Assembly (NCBI RefSeq): GCF_946477055.1
Contig: NZ_CAMKXG010000093.1
Coordinates: 1 to 12,010, forward strand
Direction of reading: 5' to 3'
From: Lonsdalea britannica
GTDB taxonomy: Bacteria > Pseudomonadota > Gammaproteobacteria > Enterobacterales > Enterobacteriaceae
DNA length: 12,010 nucleotides
The translations under genes and the position numbers were made by a program. Positions 7,653 through 12,010 of this stretch are shown in pieces (the first letter of the stretch is position 1; each line of letters opens with the position of its first letter). Under the pieces are notes generated by a model that was given only the letters and a program-made list of their open reading frames with translations, was not told where the DNA came from and searched no databases.

Positions 7653-7680
7653 AGTTATCTCCATAAACCTAAGCAAGTTA

Positions 7681-7707
7681 ATTATATAGCCTTGATTTTA
7701 GGCTATA
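7681..7707 (-). promoter_or_regulatory. Promoter/operator candidate for the formate dehydrogenase gene
   Basis: TATAGCC (7685-7691) and GGCTATA (7701-7707) form a perfect 7-bp inverted repeat with a 9-base spacer. On the minus strand a consensus TATAAT (complement of 7681-7686) overlaps the dyad and lies about 30 bases before the dehydrogenase ATG. No good -35 hexamer is present at 16-18 bases, as expected for an activator-dependent promoter. The adjacent LysR regulator is the obvious candidate to bind. It could alternatively act as a weak, AT-rich terminator hairpin for that LysR gene. Confidence 0.45.
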
Positions 7708-7786
7708 ATTTTTGTGACGCGGTCCAGTCTGGGCGCTTAAGAATCACGCGTCCAATTGTTTGAAAATATCTCTAAATAGCTCCGCT

Positions 7787-8707
7787 CTATTTACTGGCTC
7801 GGTAGATGGATTGGTCGATTTTGCTCTGTAGGTCGAGCTGCGTCGTCATCCCCCACACCGCGTCTAGCAGTGCAGGCTGGTTGTCTTTACGTAGTCGTAG
7901 CAGGCTCATTTCCGGTAACGGAGGAGACTCAATGGGATGGGCGACAATACCGTTGGCGATGAGATGATCGGGGATGGCACTGATGGGGGCGATACTGCAG
8001 GCTTGTCCGCTGCTCACCATTTCGTGTAACACGCTGAGGGCGTTGGTTTCGATGATGACCTGAGGCGTCACCCCGGCCTCACGAAAAGCCTCTTCGATGA
8101 CCCGTCGGTTCTGCATCTCATGATTAAACAAACACAGCGGCAACTCTCCGACATCGCCCCAGCTGAACGCATCGCCAGTCGGGGGAGCGACCTCGCTGTT
8201 GGACAGCAAAACGAAACGTTCGGCATACAGCGACAGGGACTCGTATATCTCTCCGGCGCTGGCATCGGAATAGGCGATCCCCAGATGCAGATCCTGATTT
8301 TTCAGCCGGTTCAAGATGTCGCGCGTACTCAGGGAAAAGACCTTCAAATTCAGGCGGGGAATGACGCGGCGGTACTCTTTAATCAGCGTAGAAACCGCGC
8401 GCATCGCCGAGGGGACTGCGCCAATGACTAAATTCCCCCCGGCCACGGCTTGGGCCAGCGCGGCCTCTTGCTTCAGCCCGTCTAATGAGGACAGCGTTTT
8501 TCTCGCCCACTCCAGCACGCGCTCCCCTTCAGGGGTGAACCCTTGAAAACGCCGTTCTCGTCGAATAATGGTGATGCCCAGTTCGCGTTCCATTTGTTGC
8601 AGCGCAACGGACAACGAGGGTTGCGAAACCCAGCAACTCTCTGCGGCCTGAGCAAAGTGCCGATGTTCAGCTAATGCCACCAGATAATGAAGTTGTCGCA
8701 GAAACAA
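7787..8707 (-). CDS. LysR-family regulator upstream of formate dehydrogenase
   Basis: A 306-residue LysR protein. The helix-turn-helix covers about residues 1-60 (RQLHYLVALAEHRHFAQAAE, then VSQPSLSVALQQMERELG), with the wing RRFQGFTPEG. The effector domain begins near residue 92 (GNLVIGAVPSAMRAVSTLI) and contains LHLGIAYSDA. It starts with TTG at 8707; AAGGAG lies 6-7 bases upstream and no ATG occurs nearby in frame, so the rare start is well supported. The formate dehydrogenase gene follows on the same strand after 134 bases holding a dyad and a -10 hexamer. Formate-responsive LysR proteins (FdsR) are known beside soluble formate dehydrogenases in other proteobacteria, so control of the dehydrogenase in response to formate or a related anion is a reasonable inference, not shown by sequence. 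Confidence 0.93.
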   Translation of the reverse strand: MFLRQLHYLVALAEHRHFAQAAESCWVSQPSLSVALQQMERELGITIIRRERRFQGFTPEGERVLEWARKTLSSLDGLKQEAALAQAVAGGNLVIGAVPSAMRAVSTLIKEYRRVIPRLNLKVFSLSTRDILNRLKNQDLHLGIAYSDASAGEIYESLSLYAERFVLLSNSEVAPPTGDAFSWGDVGELPLCLFNHEMQNRRVIEEAFREAGVTPQVIIETNALSVLHEMVSSGQACSIAPISAIPDHLIANGIVAHPIESPPLPEMSLLRLRKDNQPALLDAVWGMTTQLDLQSKIDQSIYRASK

Positions 8708-9229
8708 GGTTAACTCCTTTTAAATTAATGATTTCCATAAAAAAGCGTTATAAAACAATGCTAAGCTCGGCGCACCGACATAGCCCTTTAGCGATTTCAT
8801 CCCCTTATCACCGCCATCAGGCCAATGCGTCAATTCCTCCTGTATTCCTCTCCCAACAAAAGACTCCGCGCGGCACGCGGGCGGCATAGCGCTCATCGAG
8901 TTGGCTGATTCGACTTCTCAACTCAGCCCATCGGCACCGCGGTTTTCTTCCTCTTTCGCGACAAACATAGTCCAGGTTGATGAAATAGCAGGACAGACCA
9001 GCAAAATTGTACAATAGATAGGCAGCAAGGGGGCAATTCAGCGCAGGGGGTGAACAGATAATGTCTCGGGTGTAGCGAAGGGTTTCCTAAGCATCAGCGG
9101 TGACCGCAGAGGGATAAGGTACGATAAAGGAATGAGAAGAAAAGGCAGGAGATCAGATAGGAAGAATGAATCGTTTAGATGGGATAGTGCGCCCTATCTA
9201 AGAGGGAAAATGCGTTGTGCCAAGAGGTG
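8708..9229. other. 522-base non-coding stretch, composition boundary
   Basis: This region lies between the LysR gene and the AT-rich cassette. Near the LysR gene it is moderately GC-rich, with one short GC hairpin (8866-8880) lacking a T-run. The palindrome ATTGTACAAT lies around 9006-9015. From about 9100 the plus strand becomes purine-rich. A bulged dyad (TAGATGGG at 9176-9183 against CCCTATCTA at 9192-9200) sits just before the small frame at 9233. No protein with recognisable features is encoded on either strand. Confidence 0.55.
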
Positions 9230-9232
9230 ATG

Positions 9233-9409
9233 ATGAAAAATAAAAATTGTCAGGCCGGTAGAAAACAGATGCAGTTTACAGAACGATGCGGAGTCGTCTT
9301 ATCCGGCCACGGGAAGACAGAGGTTAAATGCACAACTTCATGTAATGTGTCATTCACTGATATTTGTGTAGCAAATACCTTTTTATTGATGCAGCATTTT
9401 TATATTTAA
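9233..9409 (+). CDS. Candidate 58-aa small protein, unrecognised
   Basis: A short plus-strand frame beginning MKNKNCQAGRKQMQFTERCG. It contains five cysteines and ends in a hydrophobic, aromatic stretch (FLLMQHFYI). An AGAGG sequence lies 5 bases before the ATG at 9233 (another ATG is at 9230), which is the main reason to consider it real. The last 56 bases overlap, on the opposite strand, the 3' end of the exported-protein gene at 9354-9845, which argues against it or points to a convergent antisense arrangement. No family is recognised. It may be a chance frame. Confidence 0.2.
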   Translation: MKNKNCQAGRKQMQFTERCGVVLSGHGKTEVKCTTSCNVSFTDICVANTFLLMQHFYI

Positions 9410-9845
9410 AATAAAGAGACTCACCGGAGAACTCCCCTTCTTCACCACATAGCTCAGGATCGTCTGAAATCTCTTTATTATTCACCATTCCATCATCGTG
9501 AAGAGAATAGCCATAAACTTGATATGACGTCCCAGATATTCTTTCAGCACGATGCATAACATGCCATGAAACCAAGACAACGACATGTTTCACACCACCT
9601 AATGTGACGAAAAAAACCGTCTCAATGTTTGGCGAGCCACCATTAACATCATAGCTATCTATTTTTATAGCATGACCTTTTTTCTCAAAATAAAGGCCCA
9701 GCGGGCGATTGGCATCGTTCTCTTCTTTTATATAAATGCGGCTATCTTGAACTATATTAAAAGGCCCTTGCACGTATATTGATTCAGTGCTGGCATGACA
9801 CCTAAACGTCAAGACCAATGCTATTACTGTAAATATTTTCAACAT
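9354..9845 (-). CDS. Exported 163-aa protein of unknown function
   Basis: The N-terminus MLKIFTVIALVLTFRCHA-STES is a typical Sec signal peptide (Lys, hydrophobic core, AXA-like CHA at 16-18), so the mature protein of about 145 residues should be periplasmic or secreted. The mature part is beta-rich and polar, with VFFVTLGGVKHVVVLVSW (about 77-94), a YQVYGYSLHDDGM segment and a C-terminal EFSGESLYFKYKNAASIKRYL. The frame is open to 9857, but the ATG at 9845 has GGAG 6 bases upstream and places the signal peptide correctly. The gene follows the TPR-protein gene after 31 bases and is probably co-transcribed. AT-rich, with codon use unlike the left part of the window. I do not recognise the family; envelope or toxin-immunity roles fit the context but are inference. 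Confidence 0.8.
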   Translation of the reverse strand: MLKIFTVIALVLTFRCHASTESIYVQGPFNIVQDSRIYIKEENDANRPLGLYFEKKGHAIKIDSYDVNGGSPNIETVFFVTLGGVKHVVVLVSWHVMHRAERISGTSYQVYGYSLHDDGMVNNKEISDDPELCGEEGEFSGESLYFKYKNAASIKRYLLHKYQ

Positions 9846-9876
9846 AAATCGCTCCATATTTAGTGAAAATAATAGT

Positions 9877-10674
9877 TCACTTTATTCGTTCCTGTACCCT
9901 GGATGGAACGTGTTTCTCATACCCCGACGACTTCATCAAGTTAAGATACTGTTTATAATTTAACTTTGCATTATCTAAATCTTTCAATGCCCAGAAAGCA
10001 TCGGCCAAATTTAAATAAACAGCTTTTCGATGAGGCGATCTTCTTTTTACAATTTCGAGGTAGTATATCGATTCTTTATACCTTCCATTTTCTTGTAGAA
10101 AATAGCCATAGTCATTATAAATAGGCTCACTGTAGAACCTATCGATATCTGACATAGTCAAATAGGGTTCGAGAGAATTTATTGCCTGCTCCACATCACC
10201 AGATTGAAAAAAAGCCATGGCGTTATAATAATTTATTTTCAATAGCGTATTGAATGAGGCATCGAACTCTTTACTATGTTTATTAACTATGACATATCTC
10301 TTAGAAAAATTTGTTTCCAGAGGACAAACATCCAACGGATTTTCAAAAAATAATTCGACCCTATCATCGACTGCATAAAAATGAGCAATATCTTTTTCAG
10401 GAGAAGAATAATTCATCATCTCAGAATCAAACGGCAGCAGTGATGCCAAAGCTCCGTTTCTGCTTTTAGTTATCTCGAGTTTAATGATGCAATCAGCAGG
10501 GGACCGCTCCCCCAAATCAGAACTTCCTCCGTACAAGGTAGACGTTAAATGATTTGTTTCTCCTGAGTGTTTCTCAATCCCCACCAATGTAAAATCATCT
10601 TTATAAATGCTAACATCGGCACTCGAATATAACGGAAAGAAAACCAATAAAAGACTTATAACTAGTTTAACCAT
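9877..10674 (-). CDS. Exported TPR-repeat protein, function unknown
   Basis: A 265-residue protein with a short signal peptide (MVKLVISLLLVFFPLYSSA-DVSIY, cleavage near residue 19). The mature N-terminal half (20-140) is mixed and unrecognised, with two cysteines (62 and 117) that could form a disulfide. The C-terminal half is helical with about three tetratricopeptide units, near 148-170 (NAMAFFQSGDVEQAINSLEP), 183-214 (YGYFLQENGRYKESIYYLEI) and 217-249 (LADAFWALKDLDNAKLNYKQ). TPRs bind protein partners, so it is probably a periplasmic scaffold or partner-binding protein. No Shine-Dalgarno is evident at the ATG, and a promoter-like sequence (10682-10709) ends so close that the mRNA may be nearly leaderless. 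AT-rich. It is followed after 31 bases by another exported protein. Confidence 0.82.
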   Translation of the reverse strand: MVKLVISLLLVFFPLYSSADVSIYKDDFTLVGIEKHSGETNHLTSTLYGGSSDLGERSPADCIIKLEITKSRNGALASLLPFDSEMMNYSSPEKDIAHFYAVDDRVELFFENPLDVCPLETNFSKRYVIVNKHSKEFDASFNTLLKINYYNAMAFFQSGDVEQAINSLEPYLTMSDIDRFYSEPIYNDYGYFLQENGRYKESIYYLEIVKRRSPHRKAVYLNLADAFWALKDLDNAKLNYKQYLNLMKSSGYEKHVPSRVQERIK

Positions 10675-10681
10675 AATCTAC

Positions 10682-10709
10682 ACTATAGAATATTGATGAT
10701 TTTTGTCTT
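10682..10709 (-). promoter_or_regulatory. Possible sigma70 promoter of the TPR gene
   Basis: On the minus strand AAGACA (complement of 10704-10709) and TATAGT (complement of 10682-10687) are separated by 16 bases, matching the -35 and -10 consensus at 4 of 6 and 5 of 6 positions. Transcription would begin within a few bases of the ATG at 10674, consistent with the missing ribosome binding site. In AT-rich DNA such matches also arise by chance. Confidence 0.3.
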
Positions 10710-10714
10710 TATAT

Positions 10715-10770
10715 GCCGCATAGCGTTAACTAATAACTCATACAGACTATGCGGCCACATTGGGCCACAT
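10715..10770. repeat. 9-bp inverted repeat with adjoining direct repeat
   Basis: GCCGCATAG (10715-10723) and CTATGCGGC (10747-10755) are exact reverse complements around a 23-base AT-rich loop. Overlapping the right arm, GGCCACAT occurs twice exactly 10 bases apart (10753-10760 and 10763-10770). The set lies in the gap between the DKNYY-protein gene and the TPR gene and is markedly GC-richer than its surroundings. There is no T-run, so it is not an obvious terminator; it may be a regulator-binding region or the edge of an inserted segment. Confidence 0.6.
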
Positions 10771-10796
10771 AATCATAGAATTAAAAAATCACTTCA

Positions 10797-11753
10797 TCAC
10801 ACTTTATGGCATGATGTGTCGTATTTATCTTTCATCAAGATACATTCCCATTTGTTTACACCATCAGTGATTCTTACTTCTCCACTATCCTGCTCTATGT
10901 GCATCTTTTGAGGATTAACATCTTTGATCAGTTCAGCATCAACAGCGACAAACCAGACATATTTTCCATCACTAAACACATGTTCACTGACCGGATTTAT
11001 ATTTTTTACAGCGGTATCGGCAGGGATAACAGGCTGTCTTTTGTCATAAACATAAAACCCATGCTTATCAGCGGACATAGTAAAAGAGAAACATTTGAAT
11101 GTGGACACATCAGCATCGGGATGCTTTGAACCTTCATAGTAAAGCTCTCCGTCAATATTCGCCCACCCATAACATGGGGGATAAGCGCTTGCGTTACGTT
11201 TGTAAGGTAAAACCACCGTCTTCCCAGCAACAAAATAATAGTTGTTTTTATCCTTAGCTTGATGAGTAGATAACGTCACAAATGATCCAGCATCTACGCC
11301 TTCCATTCTTTCACCAGTAATAGTTAAAACGACTTTCTTATCAGAAAAAAATGGGAAATCAAGGTCTGTAAAATGCTCAACATCCACGTTGTAATCTAAA
11401 AGATTACATTCTGCATAAGCTTTATTATTGGCGAATAAAAATTCGCCGTCAAAAACTCTTGCCGTATCAGGATTAAAACCCTGAGGTAATTTTGATGCAT
11501 TACAATAATAATTTCCACCAGAAGAGGAGATATTAATTCCTCCGTGATTGCGATAAATAACTTTAAAGCTCTCAGGGTTTATATCAGGTAATACTTCTGG
11601 TGCAATATTCGCGGCTGGTTGAAATACAATTTTATCTCCTATCAATTTATAAGGATATTTTACACTATCTTTTTCCATTGCCATACACTGCTGGCTAGCG
11701 AAGAAAATAAAAATTATGGCAGACGCCTTTTTTATACAAGAATTTAAATTCAA
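10797..11753 (-). CDS. Exported DKNYY-repeat protein
   Basis: A 318-residue protein with a signal peptide (basic residues, then SAIIFIFFASQQCMA, cleavage near residue 25). DKNYY-type units are visible as DKNNYYFVAGK (168-178), SADKHGFYVYDKR (227-239) and SDGKYVWFVA (261-270), each a charged turn followed by an aromatic strand, as in the DKNYY family of repeat proteins. The mature protein has six cysteines (84, 117, 194, 221, 304, 315), possibly disulfide-paired in the periplasm. The start is TTG at 11753, with AAAGGAAG ending 5 bases upstream; no ATG precedes the signal peptide in frame. The biochemical role of the family is not established; members occur in bacterial envelope and toxin-neighbour contexts. 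AT-rich. The TPR gene follows 122 bases downstream on the same strand. Confidence 0.82.
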   Translation of the reverse strand: MNLNSCIKKASAIIFIFFASQQCMAMEKDSVKYPYKLIGDKIVFQPAANIAPEVLPDINPESFKVIYRNHGGINISSSGGNYYCNASKLPQGFNPDTARVFDGEFLFANNKAYAECNLLDYNVDVEHFTDLDFPFFSDKKVVLTITGERMEGVDAGSFVTLSTHQAKDKNNYYFVAGKTVVLPYKRNASAYPPCYGWANIDGELYYEGSKHPDADVSTFKCFSFTMSADKHGFYVYDKRQPVIPADTAVKNINPVSEHVFSDGKYVWFVAVDAELIKDVNPQKMHIEQDSGEVRITDGVNKWECILMKDKYDTSCHKV

Positions 11754-11965
11754 CTTATCTTCCTTTTTATTTGTCGTACAGTTACTTTTCCAGAGATGAA
11801 GAACCTCTGAACACTAATTTATTGCTTTAATAAGAACCGATGGCTTAGTCCTACGAAATTATCAATCACGTAAGATCTCTTATTTTTCACAGACCTAAGA
11901 TTTAGCTAAAAAATGGCCTATGCCACGTTAAAAAATTTAAAAGCCTTGCTGATAATATAGATAAC
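11754..11965. other. AT-rich upstream region of the DKNYY gene, end of genomic sequence
   Basis: No frame of note is present. On the minus strand a small hairpin (TGGC-ATAG-GCCA, bases 11914-11925) followed by six T residues could be a weak terminator of a gene beyond the contig end. A short dyad (CAGAG/CTCTG, around 11793-11811) lies about 40-60 bases upstream of the DKNYY start. No clear promoter is seen. Confidence 0.4.
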
Positions 11966-12010
11966 CTGTCTCTTATACACATCTGACGCTGCCGACGAAG
12001 AGGATAGTGT
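11966..12010. other. Nextera sequencing-adapter contamination
   Basis: Bases 11966-11984 are the 19-bp Tn5 mosaic end used in Nextera libraries (starting CTGTCTCTTATACAC). Bases 11985-11998 continue with the Nextera read-1 linker complement (GACGCTGCCGACGA). Bases 11999-12006 (AGAGGATA) are the reverse complement of the i5 index TATCCTCT (S503/N503), and GTGT is the start of the P5 arm. This is read-through of a library fragment end, not a transposon in the genome. Confidence 0.97.

Noticed and set aside
8866..8880. GC hairpin (CCGCG/CGCGG) upstream of the second LysR gene as a terminator
   Set aside because: The stem is only 5 bp with no T-run on either strand and no gene ending next to it.
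8817..9014. 65-codon minus-strand frame upstream of the LysR gene
   Set aside because: No ribosome binding site, Arg/Cys-rich noise-like composition and no family resemblance.
10715..10755. Integron attC-like recombination site
   Set aside because: Although it is a long-armed dyad, the paired GTTRRRY/RYYYAAC core sites expected of attC are absent, and no integrase or cassette array is seen.
11966..11984. Tn5/IS50-type transposon end
   Set aside because: It is the synthetic 19-bp mosaic end followed directly by Nextera linker and index sequence, so it is library adapter.

Overview
This looks like a contig end from a draft assembly of an enterobacterium. The evidence is a tRNA-Gly(GCC) of enterobacterial type, E. 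coli-style Shine-Dalgarno sites and intrinsic terminators, and LysR/EamA/ACS-transporter gene families with moderately GC-rich codon use. I cannot name a genus; Pectobacteriaceae or Yersiniaceae are guesses only. The last 45 bases (11966-12010) are not genomic. They are an Illumina Nextera adapter (Tn5 mosaic end, linker, an 8-base index and the first bases of the P5 arm), so real sequence stops at 11965.

Left part (1-3997): the 3' part of a class III PLP aminotransferase runs in from outside the window and ends at a strong hairpin. It is followed by a same-strand gene set: a GcvA-type LysR regulator, an EamA/DMT-type transporter and a ketopantoate-reductase-like oxidoreductase. Two near-identical 16-base palindromes lie just upstream of the regulator and at the regulator/transporter junction. 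They look like paired operators of one small self-contained regulon.

Middle (3998-5010): a minus-strand tRNA-Gly(GCC) is flanked on its 3' side by helically phased direct repeats, a perfect inverted repeat and what may be the decayed start of a P4-type tyrosine integrase. This arrangement suggests the scar of an integrative element that used the tRNA as its attachment site. The 616 bases on the other side of the tRNA hold no convincing gene.

Right-centre (5011-8707): an ACS-family MFS carboxylate-type transporter (+) converges, across a bidirectional terminator, on an NAD-dependent formate dehydrogenase gene (-). The dehydrogenase is preceded on the same strand by its own LysR regulator gene, with a perfect dyad in the promoter region between them. 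An NAD-linked, metal-free formate dehydrogenase is unusual for enterobacteria, which normally use molybdo-seleno enzymes. Here it would oxidise formate to CO2 and produce NADH in the cytoplasm.

Right end (about 9230-11965): base composition becomes clearly AT-rich. Three consecutive minus-strand genes each encode a protein with an N-terminal signal peptide: a 163-aa unknown protein, a TPR protein and a DKNYY-repeat protein. No toxin or secretion gene is visible, but the composition, export signals and repeat-domain content resemble an accessory cassette such as an orphan immunity or envelope-defence locus. This is the least explained part of the window and the best candidate for something undescribed.
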